DNA of 44,797 bases from Bacteroidales bacterium (GCA_031275285.1 JAISOY010000071.1:1-44797); one strand, 5' to 3'; counted from the stretch's first letter, positions 26,720 to 36,580 are shown. The notes: generated by a model not told the origin, from the sequence alone. Translations and numbers: made by a program.

Positions 26720-28060
26720 TCAACGGATGTATATGATCCTATGGTCGATCAGGATAAAGACAACGCCGATCAGTACCGAATAAAAGATATACCAGACCAT
26801 CGGAACATAAGATCTGGGAGAAATGCCCAGTTTATAGTAATTGTACCACATGAGTACAAATTTTTCAAGTATATGTATTAACCCGGATCCCAGTGCGATC
26901 CCTACTATCCCGTAATATTGTACGAAAAAGAGGGAAGCGGCAACATTCAGGATGATTTCCAGAATAGAAGCCCACATGAGGATATTGGTTTTTTTTAGCC
27001 CGATGAGAATGGTCTGCGGAAACACAATGCGGCTGATGATCATTAGCTGGTATACCATAAAAACGTCTGCGCTTCGCACGAATTCTTCATTGAACAGGAA
27101 CCTGAAAATAACATTGCTGAATATCATGATAAGAACAGACAGCGGATAAAGGATATGCATCAGCCGGAGGGACTTTTCTTTTATTTCCGCCAGTATCCTG
27201 GGTATATTCTTTTTTATGGAAAATTCGGGAATCAATGCATTATGTAACCCTGAAGTCATCATGACCACAAAAGGCAGTTCTTTACAACCGTATCGGAAAA
27301 CGGCCACATTTTCGGCGTCAAATGCGAGCGACGCGATAACACTGTCGATATATTGTGTAGATCCGCTTAACAGCGCACTTAATATGATCGGATACCCGAC
27401 ATACAGGTTGTTAAGAATGAATGGTACGGATATTTTGAATTCGGCATACAGGCATAAAAGCCGTATCAGGTATAATAATTTCAGGAAATTTACCCCGATG
27501 AGGCCCCAGAAAGCAGCTTCGATACCGTATCCCAACATGACCGGGATACAAACGGCGAGAATCTGGAGTACTGTTGAAACGATCCCATACCAGAAAATAT
27601 GTAAAGGTTTATCCTGTATCAAATAAATGTGTTCGATGAGCGGGGATACATTGCTCAGTATAAAATAAATAAATACCAGATGGGGAAACGGGATTTTTGC
27701 TCCGGCCGAAAATCCGAGATTGACATTTGAAATCAATAAGATAAGGAAAGCAAATCCTATACTGAAAATCGATAACAGGATGAATGCATTGAATATTTCG
27801 GGGGATTTGCCGTCTGTCCGCTTATGTTGGACGAAAGCCATGCTTCGTTGGGAAAGCGGCAGGAAAGACTGGAGAATGCCCGTAACCCAAAAAAAACTAA
27901 GCGCTCCGCAGGCGATAAATATAATTTCCCAATCCCCGATATCTTTTTTGGAAAGCGGTATTTTAGTAAAATAAATACTGATGATAAAAAAACACAGGAA
28001 GCGCAGAAACTGGAAAATCTGAAGTGCAGAGACCTTATTTATTTTAAAAGGGAATGCCAC
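26720..28060 (-). CDS. polysaccharide flippase-like membrane protein (MOP superfamily)
   Basis: The 446-aa protein has about 12 membrane segments. Motifs such as KINKVSALQIFQFLRF at the start, LSGSTQYIDSVIASLAF and FRYGCKELPFVVMMTSGLHNALIPEF match Wzx-like oligosaccharide translocases. The start is GTG at 28060; no ATG is nearby in frame. A promoter on the minus strand is at 28176, back to back with the tRNA-His promoter. It stands alone, with no glycosyltransferase cluster directly attached, so the cargo is unknown. Confidence 0.85.
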   Translation of the reverse strand: MAFPFKINKVSALQIFQFLRFLCFFIISIYFTKIPLSKKDIGDWEIIFIACGALSFFWVTGILQSFLPLSQRSMAFVQHKRTDGKSPEIFNAFILLSIFSIGFAFLILLISNVNLGFSAGAKIPFPHLVFIYFILSNVSPLIEHIYLIQDKPLHIFWYGIVSTVLQILAVCIPVMLGYGIEAAFWGLIGVNFLKLLYLIRLLCLYAEFKISVPFILNNLYVGYPIILSALLSGSTQYIDSVIASLAFDAENVAVFRYGCKELPFVVMMTSGLHNALIPEFSIKKNIPRILAEIKEKSLRLMHILYPLSVLIMIFSNVIFRFLFNEEFVRSADVFMVYQLMIISRIVFPQTILIGLKKTNILMWASILEIILNVAASLFFVQYYGIVGIALGSGLIHILEKFVLMWYNYYKLGISPRSYVPMVWYIFYSVLIGVVFILIDHRIIYIR

Positions 28061-28175
28061 AATTATTTATTTCTCGTTTTGTTGGGTGATCACAAGAACA
28101 GGTGTGTATGTTATTTTATCGGAAATTTTCAAGCACAACAAACACAAAATCATATTTATTGAAATAATAATCCTA

Positions 28176-28183
28176 CAAAGATA
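28176..28183 (-). promoter_or_regulatory. -7 element TATCTTTG of the flippase
   Basis: TATCTTTG on the minus strand lies 115 bp before the GTG start. It is divergent from the tRNA-His promoter, with 46 bp between the two -7 elements. Confidence 0.45.
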
Positions 28184-28229
28184 ATGAAGAAATTTACTTC
28201 AATCATTGCAAAGATCAAAAATAATCATT

Positions 28230-28237
28230 TATCTTTG
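28230..28237 (+). promoter_or_regulatory. -7 element TATCTTTG of tRNA-His
   Basis: TATCTTTG fits TAnnTTTG; a TTG at 28206-28208 lies 21 bp upstream as a -33 element. Transcription would begin a few bases before the tRNA. Confidence 0.6.
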
Positions 28238-28248
28238 CAGCCGAAAAT

Positions 28249-28323
28249 GGTGGATGTAGCTCAGTAGGTTAGAGTAGCGGATTGTGGTTCCGTTGGTCGT
28301 GGGTTCGAATCCCATCTTCCACC
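28249..28323 (+). tRNA. tRNA-His (GTG)
   Basis: The cloverleaf folds with anticodon GTG in loop TTGTGGT on stem GCGGA/TCCGT, T arm GTGGG-TTCGAAT-CCCAT and D arm GCTC...GAGT. The extra 5' G at 28249 pairs with discriminator C73 (28323), the hallmark of tRNA-His. One acceptor pair (position 6-67) is T-T as read. The CCA end is not fully encoded. Confidence 0.95.
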
Positions 28324-28324
28324 C

Positions 28325-28353
28325 AAAAGCACCGGAAAAAACGGTGCTTTTTT
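28325..28353 (+). terminator. intrinsic terminator of tRNA-His
   Basis: AAAAGCACCG pairs with CGGTGCTTTT around loop GAAAAAA and runs into further T residues, starting 2 bp after the tRNA. Confidence 0.85.
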
Positions 28354-28568
28354 GTTGGATATGTTTGTTCGTGATTTTGCGAATTTTTACAACACTCAAT
28401 CTGTTTGTTGTGAGGGCTTTGTAAAAGTTGCTTGTGGAGTTGCAAAGAAATGGGCCCGGAGAGAAATACCGGATTCATTTTTATATATTTTTTCTTTATT
28501 TAATTACGAACCATTATTTTTGTATCCGGCAGGAAAGATTTTTTAATGGGACTTAACCAGACGATACT

Positions 28569-31184
28569 GTGATAGAAAAAAAATATGTTGAAACTCCTTT
28601 GATGAAGCAATACTATAGCATTAAAGGAAAACATCCTGATGCAATACTGTTGTTCCGGGTAGGGGATTTTTATGAGACTTTCGGTGATGATGCCATCCAG
28701 GCAGCGGAAATATTGGGCATTACGCTTACACGCAGGGCCAACGGATCGGCTTCTTCTGTTGAGCTGGCAGGATTTCCTTATCATGCACTGGATACTTATC
28801 TTCCGCGGCTGGTCAGGGCCGGACAACGAGTGGCCATCTGCGAGCAGCTGGAGGATCCTAAAGCGACAAAAAAGATCGTGAAGCGCGGGATCACCGAGCT
28901 GGTAACCCCCGGGGTGGTGTTGAACGACCAGGTACTGGATAATAAGGAGAATAATTTCCTGGCCTGTGTCCATGTGGAAAAGAATATGGCCGGAGTGGCA
29001 TTCCTGGATGTTTCTACAGGAGAATTTCTGGTAGCGGAAGGGCAACAGGAGTACATAGACAAATTACTGAACGGATTTAATCCGAAAGAGGTGCTGGTGG
29101 AACGCAACAAACAAAGTTGGTTCAAAGAGGTTTTCGGTACCCGTTTTTATATATCGGTTCTCGAAGACTGGGCTTTTGTGGCGGATACGGCCAGGGAAAA
29201 AATGCTGGCCCACTTCAAAACCATGAACCTGAAAGGGTTCGGTGTCGACGATCAGGTGGCCGGCATAACGGCTGCGGGAGCCATCCTGCAATACCTGGAT
29301 ATTACCAGGCATGAACAACTGGGACATATCAACAAAATATCCCGGATCGATGAAGACACCTATGTGTGGCTGGATAAATTTACCATCCGTAACCTGGAAT
29401 TACTGTATTCTTCGAATGAAGGAGGACGTACGCTCTGTGAGGTCATCGACCGTACTTTATCGCCCATGGGTGCGCGGTTGCTGAAACGTTGGATATCCCT
29501 TCCCCTGAAAGATATCCGTCGGATCAATGAACGTTTGAATGTGACGGAATATTTTTACCAGCATCCGGATATTACCGGATCCATGGGTGAATATATCCGG
29601 CAGGTGGGCGATATGGAACGCATCATCGCTAAAGTAGCGGCGGGTCGGATCACACCCCGGGAAATGTTACAATTGAAGAATGCCCTGGGACTGGTGATAC
29701 CGATCAAAGAGATATGTACTGATTCGAATAATGAATCGCTGATGAGGATCGCTGATCAGCTCAATCCCTGTGCATCGATCCGTGAACGTATTGAACGGGA
29801 ATTGAATGAGGATCCTCCGACGGCAGTGAATAAAGGGAATGTCATAGCAAAGGGAGTATCGGCCGAGCTGGATGAACTGAGGTATATTCAGCACTCCGGG
29901 AAAAAATACCTGACAGAATTGCAACAGCGCGAAATAGAACGGACCGGTATTACATCTTTAAAAGTACATTTCAATAATGTATTCGGTTATTATATCGAAG
30001 TTCGTAATACCCATAAGGATAAGGTGCCTGCTGATTGGATACGTAAGCAAACACTGGTGAATGCCGAGCGTTACATCACGGAAGAACTGAAAGTATATGA
30101 GTCGAAGATACTGGGTGCCGAGGAAAAGATCATGGCCCTGGAAACAGAACTGTTTGCAGGGCTGGTGGGAGCAGTGGTGGAATATATCGCCGCCATTCAG
30201 CTCGATGCCTCATTGATCGCCCGTTTGGATTGTTTGCGTTCATATGCGCAGGTGGCTGTGGACCAGCAGTATGTAAAGCCGGTCATTACCGAAGATGACA
30301 GTATCGATATCAAACAGGGACGCCATCCGGTCATTGAAGCTTTTTTGCCGCCGGACAACCCGTTCATTGCCAATGATGTGTACCTCGATACTACCGAACA
30401 GCAGATGATCGTGATTACGGGTCCCAATATGTCGGGTAAATCGGCCTTGTTACGCCAGACGGCTTTGATCGTCCTGATGGCGCAGATCGGCGGCTATGTG
30501 CCGGCAAAAAGCGCCGAAATCGGTTATGTGGATAAAATTTTCACCCGGGTGGGTGCCTCCGATAATATTTCGCAGGGGGAATCCACATTCATGGTAGAGA
30601 TGACGGAAGCCGCCAGCATCATGAACAACTTGTCCCCGCGCAGCCTGATCCTGCTGGATGAGATCGGGAGGGGAACCAGCACCTATGATGGTATTTCCAT
30701 TGCCTGGGCTATGGCCGAGTACATCCATGAACATCCCACAGCCAAAGCGAAGACGTTATTTGCGACACATTACCACGAACTGAATGAGATGGAGAACAGC
30801 TTTCCACGCATTAAAAACTATAATGTGGCAGTGAAAGAACTGAGCGATAAAGTTATTTTCCTGCGTAAACTGACCAGGGGCGGAAGTGAACACAGCTTCG
30901 GTATCCATGTGGCCAGGATGGCCGGAATGCCTAAGAGTATCGTATCCCGCGCCGGTGAAATACTGAAGGAACTGGAATCGAATCATGAAACGGGAGGAGT
31001 AGCCAAGCCTATTGCCGATCTGGGACAGAAGCGGGAAGGATACCAGCTTTCCTTCTTTCAGTTGGATGACCCTGTACTGAAGCAGATCAGGGATGAGATC
31101 AAGAAAACCGATATCAATAATATTACACCGCTGGAAGCGCTACAGAAATTAAGTGATATCAAAACTTGGGTAGGGTTGAAATAA
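28569..31184 (+). CDS. mutS: DNA mismatch repair protein MutS
   Basis: MutS binds mismatches and recruits MutL. The 871-aa protein shows the mismatch-reading motif [12 protein letters not shown] near residue 36, connector and lever domains, Walker [14 protein letters not shown] at about 618, the [15 protein letters not shown] signature, Walker [17 protein letters not shown] and ATHYHEL. Length is normal for MutS1. The start is GTG at 28569; the next in-frame ATG (12 codons on) would cut into the conserved N-terminus only slightly. G+C is visibly higher than in the flanking intergenic DNA. The TAA stop is also the first three bases of interspersed repeat copy 4. Confidence 0.97.
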   Translation: MIEKKYVETPLMKQYYSIKGKHPDAILLFRVGDFYETFGDDAIQAAEILGITLTRRANGSASSVELAGFPYHALDTYLPRLVRAGQRVAICEQLEDPKATKKIVKRGITELVTPGVVLNDQVLDNKENNFLACVHVEKNMAGVAFLDVSTGEFLVAEGQQEYIDKLLNGFNPKEVLVERNKQSWFKEVFGTRFYISVLEDWAFVADTAREKMLAHFKTMNLKGFGVDDQVAGITAAGAILQYLDITRHEQLGHINKISRIDEDTYVWLDKFTIRNLELLYSSNEGGRTLCEVIDRTLSPMGARLLKRWISLPLKDIRRINERLNVTEYFYQHPDITGSMGEYIRQVGDMERIIAKVAAGRITPREMLQLKNALGLVIPIKEICTDSNNESLMRIADQLNPCASIRERIERELNEDPPTAVNKGNVIAKGVSAELDELRYIQHSGKKYLTELQQREIERTGITSLKVHFNNVFGYYIEVRNTHKDKVPADWIRKQTLVNAERYITEELKVYESKILGAEEKIMALETELFAGLVGAVVEYIAAIQLDASLIARLDCLRSYAQVAVDQQYVKPVITEDDSIDIKQGRHPVIEAFLPPDNPFIANDVYLDTTEQQMIVITGPNMSGKSALLRQTALIVLMAQIGGYVPAKSAEIGYVDKIFTRVGASDNISQGESTFMVEMTEAASIMNNLSPRSLILLDEIGRGTSTYDGISIAWAMAEYIHEHPTAKAKTLFATHYHELNEMENSFPRIKNYNVAVKELSDKVIFLRKLTRGGSEHSFGIHVARMAGMPKSIVSRAGEILKELESNHETGGVAKPIADLGQKREGYQLSFFQLDDPVLKQIRDEIKKTDINNITPLEALQKLSDIKTWVGLK

Positions 31185-31258
31185 GTACATAGTGCTATTT
31201 GTTGCTCTTTAAGTTGCATTGATTACGTTGTATCATGCGATATTAATTGACATTACTT
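31182..31258 (+). repeat. interspersed structured repeat, copy 4 (internally deleted)
   Basis: It begins TAAGTACATAGTGCTATTTG, with the left dyad arm degraded, and ends CATTACTT at 77 bp, missing about 15 bp inside compared with the 92-bp copies. TAA is the mutS stop. It fills almost the entire gap between convergent mutS and the GT2 gene. Confidence 0.75.
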
Positions 31259-32285
31259 AATTAACGCCAATGCTTTTGGTATAATCTTCTTCTTTTGAAT
31301 GAAACTGTTCTTCCCGGTGTGAGCAGTATCTATTGATAAAATATCCGGGACGTTTTTTGGTTTCGTTGTAGATAATGCCCAGGTATTCGCCGATGATACC
31401 CAGTGCCAGCATAATGAACCCGCCTACCAGCAGCAGGATACACATCAGGGAGGGATAACCTCCCACCGGGTCACCCCAGACCGCTGCTTTGATAAAGACA
31501 ATGACCAGATAGATGAATGCGGCAACGGAAGTGACCAACCCGGCAATGGACACCAGCCTCAACGGTATGACGGAAAATGAGGTCAGTCCCTTTATCGCCA
31601 GATTGACCAGTTTCAGGTAATTCCACTTGGTACAACCCGCCAAACGGGCATTCTGTTCATAATATACAGCCTTCTTGCGGAAGCCGATGTAAGAGAACAA
31701 ACCCTTCATGTTGCGTTCCGTTTCTTTCAGCTCGCGCAAAGCCATGATGGATTTGCGGCTGAACATCCGGAAATCGCCGGTGTCTTTCTGTACCGGAACT
31801 TCCGACAATACGCCCAGGAACCGGTAATAGGCCTTTGATGTCCATTTTTTCATGCGCGTTTCCCCATTGCGGCTCTTACGGCAGCCATACACGTCATCAT
31901 AACCTTCCATGATCCCGGAGAGCATTTCAGGGATCAATTCCGGCGGGTGCTGCAGGTCGGCATCGATGATCAGCAATATGTTTCCCCGGATGTAATCGAT
32001 GCCTGCACTCATGGCGGTTTCCTTTCCAAAATTCCGCGACAGGTCGATATAGCTTACACGCCGGTCGTGGTCATGCAAAGCATGGATCATGGCCAATGAG
32101 CCGTCTGTACTTCCGTCGTTGACAAACAGGATCTCCGAAGCACAGGGCAGCCGGTCCAGTACCGCCGATAGCCGGGTGTAGCATTCATGCAGGCATTCCG
32201 CCTCATTGTATACAGGCACGAGCACGCTCAGCAGCGATGCCTCATTCGTTGGATCCGATCTTTCTTCTGATAAGTTCATAGTCAT
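31257..32285 (-). CDS. polyprenyl-phosphate glycosyltransferase (GT2, GtrB/DPM type 2)
   Basis: The 342-aa protein has a GT2 domain starting LLSVLVPVYNEAECLHECY, then EILFVNDGSTDGSLAMI, LLIIDADLQHPPELIP (metal-binding DxD), DTGDFRMFSRKSI and ERNMKGLFSYIGF. Two membrane helices follow at about 240-310. This layout matches GtrB and bactoprenol glycosyltransferases that make undecaprenyl-phosphate-hexose. The frame opens at GTG 32294; ATG 32285 is chosen, and ATG 32279 is also possible. It follows the GT-C-type gene by about 28 bp, so it may supply that enzyme's lipid-linked donor. Confidence 0.9.
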   Translation of the reverse strand: MTMNLSEERSDPTNEASLLSVLVPVYNEAECLHECYTRLSAVLDRLPCASEILFVNDGSTDGSLAMIHALHDHDRRVSYIDLSRNFGKETAMSAGIDYIRGNILLIIDADLQHPPELIPEMLSGIMEGYDDVYGCRKSRNGETRMKKWTSKAYYRFLGVLSEVPVQKDTGDFRMFSRKSIMALRELKETERNMKGLFSYIGFRKKAVYYEQNARLAGCTKWNYLKLVNLAIKGLTSFSVIPLRLVSIAGLVTSVAAFIYLVIVFIKAAVWGDPVGGYPSLMCILLLVGGFIMLALGIIGEYLGIIYNETKKRPGYFINRYCSHREEQFHSKEEDYTKSIGVN

Positions 32286-32313
32286 CTCTTTCACGGATTA
32301 CTACCAGAGTTTT

Positions 32314-33654
32314 TTATTCATTCATGTTTTCCCGTTCTTCATTTTGTTCCGGCATACTTTCATTGAGCAATTCCCGGAATTCTTTTTTTAAGGTATCGCT
32401 GTCTTTCCATGCATAGGTACGGTAATGGGCATAGCCGCCAAGATACAACAGATAGCAGACCACAACAGCCATCATCCATTTTTTGCTGTGCACCGACATT
32501 TTTTGTATCCATTGTACCCCATACCACGCGATAATAAAGAATATACCCACCGAAGGCAGGTATGCATAACGATCGGCTATGATGGAAAAACGGGACATAG
32601 CGATCACATGTAGCATGAGTGATATGTTGACCAGGAAAAAAAGAAGCCCGAAAATAACCGGCCAGTCCTTACGTTTGAGTATTTTGATAAAGAATATGAT
32701 CGCTGCTGCAATAATCCCCGGATAGATGAAAAAACGAACCGGAAGGGGAAGTCCCGGAGCTATCGGGAAAGGATATAGATATAGTAAGTTTACCGGGAAA
32801 ATCAATTTACCCAGATATTCCAACACCGAATAGCAGGCAAATACCATCCTTTGGCCGAAAGGATAACCAGCCCAACGATCTATGGTATGTCCACTTTGGT
32901 TAGCGTAAGTACAAAGACCGGCAAAAAGGGCAAAAAGAATGAAGGGTAATTTTTCAAGCAGCAGGTATCCCCATGATCTCTTTTCGATGAATGATTTTTC
33001 CGGATCCTCGCCACAAGGAACAGATGTGCGGCCAAGCAGCCAGTCCAGAAGCAACAGGGTGGCAGGCAATACAACAGACTGTTCTTTACTGCCGAAAGAA
33101 CAAACAAATAATAACCATGCCCCGATATAAAGACCGCTTTTTCCCGTACGGACATAGCGGATATAGGATAACATAGCCAATAGGACAAAGAACGTATAAA
33201 GCGGAATTTTCGAGGCGCTGATCCATGCAATGCTTTCTACATTAAGCGGATGGATAGCAAATAATAAAGCAGTGAAAACGGATATGCGCCGGGCGGTAAT
33301 GGTGTCGGTACGATGATGTATCAGTTGTTGTATCAGTATCAATACCAGACAACTGTTGATCATATGCAACAATAAGGGATAAAGGTGATACACCATGGGA
33401 TTATACCCGAATGCCGCATAAATAGCCATATAGACCACTTCATTAATAGGACCGTACTGGGTCACGAAAAATTCGGTAAAAACTGCTTTTAGATTATCCC
33501 ATGTAAAACCAAAAATAGTGTAATGGTTCATTACCATCCAGCCATCGTCCCAGCCCCGTTGAAAGTCAAGCCCAAGAACAGGGAAATATACCAGCAGGAT
33601 GGTAATACATACTCCAATATATGGTAATGCATTAGTGAATAGTCTTCTTGGCAT
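32314..33654 (-). CDS. TMTC-like GT-C membrane glycosyltransferase
   Basis: The 446-aa protein has about 11 membrane segments. An early luminal loop carries acidic FQRGWDDGWMV, the usual place for the catalytic Asp of GT-C enzymes, and IHPLNVESIAWISASK and IIADRYAYLPSVGIF match TMTC/DUF1736-type proteins. Eukaryotic TMTCs add mannose to proteins from dolichyl-phosphate-mannose; bacterial relatives are poorly known. There is no TPR tail, which many family members have. It overlaps the thioredoxin-like gene by 23 bp and precedes the GT2 gene, suggesting donor synthesis and transfer in one operon. The acceptor is unknown. Confidence 0.78.
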   Translation of the reverse strand: MPRRLFTNALPYIGVCITILLVYFPVLGLDFQRGWDDGWMVMNHYTIFGFTWDNLKAVFTEFFVTQYGPINEVVYMAIYAAFGYNPMVYHLYPLLLHMINSCLVLILIQQLIHHRTDTITARRISVFTALLFAIHPLNVESIAWISASKIPLYTFFVLLAMLSYIRYVRTGKSGLYIGAWLLFVCSFGSKEQSVVLPATLLLLDWLLGRTSVPCGEDPEKSFIEKRSWGYLLLEKLPFILFALFAGLCTYANQSGHTIDRWAGYPFGQRMVFACYSVLEYLGKLIFPVNLLYLYPFPIAPGLPLPVRFFIYPGIIAAAIIFFIKILKRKDWPVIFGLLFFLVNISLMLHVIAMSRFSIIADRYAYLPSVGIFFIIAWYGVQWIQKMSVHSKKWMMAVVVCYLLYLGGYAHYRTYAWKDSDTLKKEFRELLNESMPEQNEERENMNE

Positions 33655-34171
33655 AGGTTATGATTTCTTTGATGTTATTGGGGTGGGTGGACGAAATGTT
33701 CCGGGCAGTCATATCAGGAAATACCACACAGGCATAAGGCATTCGCTTAGCGTCAATCGCAGGAAGTAATGTATCGGCGGTCCCGTAAACAGGACAGCTA
33801 AGTCTGGTGCGTTCCCGGAAATAATAAATATCCTTAGGTTCGTTGGCTGCTATGATTACAAAAATCCTGTTATCGCCAATATATTCCCCGGCATGGCCAA
33901 TAGCTTCGGCAAAATCGGCTTCAAGGCAGGAACAGGTATTGGGTGGGAACCTGAAAAGAATATACGCTGAATCCGCAATTGTTTTTGCCAGAGAATTACT
34001 TTCATTGTTCTCATCAAATAAATTGATGTTGTTCACAGTATCTGCTAAAAGTTGATGCGTCGGATTTGTATCTGAAAATAGCCTCCAGTCCTGTTTTAAC
34101 ATTAAAGGCAACCCTATCAGGATTGTTAATACGCTTAATCCTATGAAAAGGAATAGTTTTCTATCCATCAT
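33632..34171 (-). CDS. thioredoxin-fold membrane-anchored protein with C-x-C motif
   Basis: The 179-aa protein has an N-terminal membrane anchor (residues 6-25) and a periplasmic domain with thioredoxin order. A strand YILFRFPPNTCSCLEADF puts C80 and C82 where thioredoxins have CxxC. Then come NRIFVIIAANEP and MPYACVVFPDM, with the Pro expected before the last strand. C-x-C instead of C-x-x-C and a further Cys in RLSCPVYG are unusual. It starts 1 nt after propeller 1 and overlaps the next gene. A truncated second copy is at 37640-37697. Redox activity on the neighbouring cysteine-rich protein is my inference. Confidence 0.7.
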   Translation of the reverse strand: MMDRKLFLFIGLSVLTILIGLPLMLKQDWRLFSDTNPTHQLLADTVNNINLFDENNESNSLAKTIADSAYILFRFPPNTCSCLEADFAEAIGHAGEYIGDNRIFVIIAANEPKDIYYFRERTRLSCPVYGTADTLLPAIDAKRMPYACVVFPDMTARNISSTHPNNIKEIITYAKKTIH

Positions 34172-34172
34172 A

Positions 34173-35300
34173 TTACATTTTCAGATCAAATAAAACAATT
34201 ACGGGGTTGTCCCCTTCTTTCCAATTGACCAGCTCTTTCCTCGATTTAAGGATTTGAAAGTTTAGTTCATTTTCAGGGTCAAAATCAACCACACTGAAAA
34301 AATATTTCCCAGTGCTTCCTTTTGCTTCAGTAACTCCGAGAGTTACGTAATAATCAACTACTGAAATTGAACAGGCTGATTTTGTGTGTTTATTGTATAA
34401 TAGAGAATTACGATTAGCCCCCCTCATACATCCAATCACAATGTAATTGTCTGTTTCATAGATGTATACATTTTCAATGAAATATTCTTCCTCAGTCATT
34501 ACTTTTGTACGTTTATAAGGATCTTCCCGTGACCATTTCTCAATAATATTCACAGGTGGCTTAAGTAAATTTTTGATGCCAATCATTGGAAAAACACCCT
34601 CATTATTTATGGAGTATATAATTTCGGAAAATTTTGGAGAATAATATGTCCTGTTCGGAGAATAATAAAAACTATACGTACTAAAATTTAATAAGCCTAA
34701 ATCATGTAAAAATTTTTTGTTTTTTAATAAAAATTCTATTTTCCTATCCACTATATCATAAGCAGCCAGGTTCGCAAACATTTTCCCGGACTCCCAAAGT
34801 TTAGACCAGTACATTTTATTTTCTACTAAACAGAAATTCGACAGATAATAATCTGTTTTAACATCCCGCAGGTATTCTCCCGTCGAATTAAAGATCAGGA
34901 ATTTTTTCCCGAAATGATCAAATATGTATATGTCGCCATTATTCTGAATGTCAAAATCTTGGAAGCTAATGTATTCTCCGGGACCTTTCCCTTTCCGTGC
35001 AATCTTAAAAATAAATTTTCCTTGCATGTCGAAGACAAATAATGCCATGGCATTGTCAAAGTCTGCAACATAGATTTGATTGTTCCTGATCAGTACCTTA
35101 CTGGGATGTCCTATAAAACATTCCTTGGATGTTTCCAATGGAATATATTGAATATGATTAACATTTAAGGGTGCCACTTTAGCTGAGTCAATATCGATAA
35201 TGATTGGAATATCTTCTAAGGAATACTCAGGTAATTCCTGATTGATACATAATTGTATAAACAAGAACGAAAGAATTAAAAAAAACATTATTTTCTTCAT
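34173..35300 (-). CDS. 6-bladed beta-propeller exported protein, copy 1
   Basis: The 375-aa protein has an N-terminal signal to about residue 18 (FIQLC, then INQELPEYSL) and a body of 6-bladed beta-propeller type: VLIRNNQIYVADFDNAMALFVFDMQGKF followed by GKGPGEY at 104-110 and FDIQNNGDIYIFDHFGKKFLIF. That is the blade pattern of Bacteroidota proteins near NVEALA peptides. The residue before Cys18 is Leu, so lipidation is doubtful. It resembles the copy at 35419-36555 most closely. The start overlaps an 8-codon upstream frame (ATGA). Function of the family is unknown. Confidence 0.85.
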   Translation of the reverse strand: MKKIMFFLILSFLFIQLCINQELPEYSLEDIPIIIDIDSAKVAPLNVNHIQYIPLETSKECFIGHPSKVLIRNNQIYVADFDNAMALFVFDMQGKFIFKIARKGKGPGEYISFQDFDIQNNGDIYIFDHFGKKFLIFNSTGEYLRDVKTDYYLSNFCLVENKMYWSKLWESGKMFANLAAYDIVDRKIEFLLKNKKFLHDLGLLNFSTYSFYYSPNRTYYSPKFSEIIYSINNEGVFPMIGIKNLLKPPVNIIEKWSREDPYKRTKVMTEEEYFIENVYIYETDNYIVIGCMRGANRNSLLYNKHTKSACSISVVDYYVTLGVTEAKGSTGKYFFSVVDFDPENELNFQILKSRKELVNWKEGDNPVIVLFDLKM

Positions 35301-35418
35301 TTTCTGTTTGGTATGATCATTTGTATTCTAAACTTACCTCCGATTTTGTTTCAGAAAATTTGAATCATATCATTAATAGACTTAAAGTCAATAGAAAGAA
35401 ATATATCCCTGTTCATTA
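35301..35418 (-). repeat. duplicated intergenic spacer, copy A
   Basis: This 118-bp spacer upstream of propeller 1 aligns with 38841-38959 upstream of propeller 3 with fewer than about ten differences, and identity runs into the last codons of the preceding propeller gene. On the minus strand it holds a 21-codon frame (35351-35416) beginning 2 nt after the propeller stop, a GGAGG and an 8-codon frame (35297-35320) whose TGA overlaps the next ATG. No TAnnTTTG promoter is seen. Confidence 0.8.
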
Positions 35419-36555
35419 TTATATTTCCAGATCAAAAATAACAACAACAGGATTATCCCCTTCTTTCCAATTGACCAGCTCTTTCCTCGATTTGAGGATT
35501 TGATAGTTTTGTTCATTTTCAGGGTCAAAATCAACTACACTGAAAAAATATTTCCCAGTGCTTCCTTTTGCTTGGGTACTTCCAAGGACAGTGTAATAAT
35601 CGGATGCTAAAATTGTACAGGTATGCTTGGTGTGTTTATTAAACAATAGAGAACCTTGCTTGGCCCCTCTTACACATCCAATGGATATATAGTCGTCTGT
35701 TTCATAGATATATATATTTTCAATGAAGTATTCTCCTTCAATCATTTGTTTTATATGCTTATGGGGATCTTCATCTTTCTGTGACCATTTTTTTATGACG
35801 CTTGCAGGTGGTTTAAGTAAGTTCTTAATGCCGATTACAGGAAATACCCCTTCATTATTTATAGAGTATATAATTTCAGAGAATTTTGGAGAGTAATAAA
35901 TATTGTTCGGAGAATAATAAAAACTATACGTACTAAAATTTAATAATAAATCAGATAAAAATTTTTTATCTTTTAATAAGAATTCTGTTTTTCCATTCAC
36001 TATATCGTGAACAGCTAGATTAGCAAACATCTTTCCGGATTCCCAAAGCTTGGACCAATACATTTTATTTTCTACTAAACAAAAATACGACAGATAATAG
36101 TCTGTTTTTATCTCACGCATGTATTCTCCTATAGAATTATATACAAGGAATTTCTTTCCGAATACATCAAAAATGTATATATCACCATTAACCTGAATAT
36201 CAAAATCACGGAAACTGATGTATTCACCAGGACCTTTTCCTTGTCGTGCGATTTTAAAAAGGAATTTTCCATTCATATCAAAAATAAATATTGCCATGGC
36301 TTTGTCAAAGTCTGCGACATAGATTTGGTTGTTCCTGATCAATACTTTATCGGCATATCCTATAAAACATTCCTTAGACGTTTCTAATGGAATATATTGA
36401 ATATGGGTAGCTTTTAAGGGTGCTAACTTAGCCGAATCAATATTGATAATGATTGGAATATCTTCTAAGGAATACTCAGGTAGTTCCTGATTGATACATG
36501 ATTGTATTAACAAAACTGAAAAAACTAAAAAAAAGATCATTTGTTTTATGTTCAT
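35419..36555 (-). CDS. 6-bladed beta-propeller exported protein, copy 2
   Basis: The 378-aa paralogue of the protein at 34173-35300 shares most residues with it, including IYVADFDKAMAIFIFDMNGKF, GKGPGEY and FDPENEQNYQILKSRKELVNW. Its signal ends LLIQSC (Cys20), the best lipoprotein signal of the four copies, so this one may be a lipoprotein. It is the first gene after the structured element 36581-36680 and the NVEALA-like gene. Four propellers in a row with the peptide gene in the middle point to receptor or binding variants of one system; no ligand is apparent. Confidence 0.85.
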   Translation of the reverse strand: MNIKQMIFFLVFSVLLIQSCINQELPEYSLEDIPIIINIDSAKLAPLKATHIQYIPLETSKECFIGYADKVLIRNNQIYVADFDKAMAIFIFDMNGKFLFKIARQGKGPGEYISFRDFDIQVNGDIYIFDVFGKKFLVYNSIGEYMREIKTDYYLSYFCLVENKMYWSKLWESGKMFANLAVHDIVNGKTEFLLKDKKFLSDLLLNFSTYSFYYSPNNIYYSPKFSEIIYSINNEGVFPVIGIKNLLKPPASVIKKWSQKDEDPHKHIKQMIEGEYFIENIYIYETDDYISIGCVRGAKQGSLLFNKHTKHTCTILASDYYTVLGSTQAKGSTGKYFFSVVDFDPENEQNYQILKSRKELVNWKEGDNPVVVIFDLEI

Positions 36556-36580
36556 ATGGAGGTATGTTAATTGTTTACAT

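Noticed and set aside
28269..28478. 69-codon minus-strand frame ending in VEDGIRTHDQRNHNPLL
   Set aside because: It is the reverse of the tRNA-His gene and its terminator, a well-known spurious protein type.
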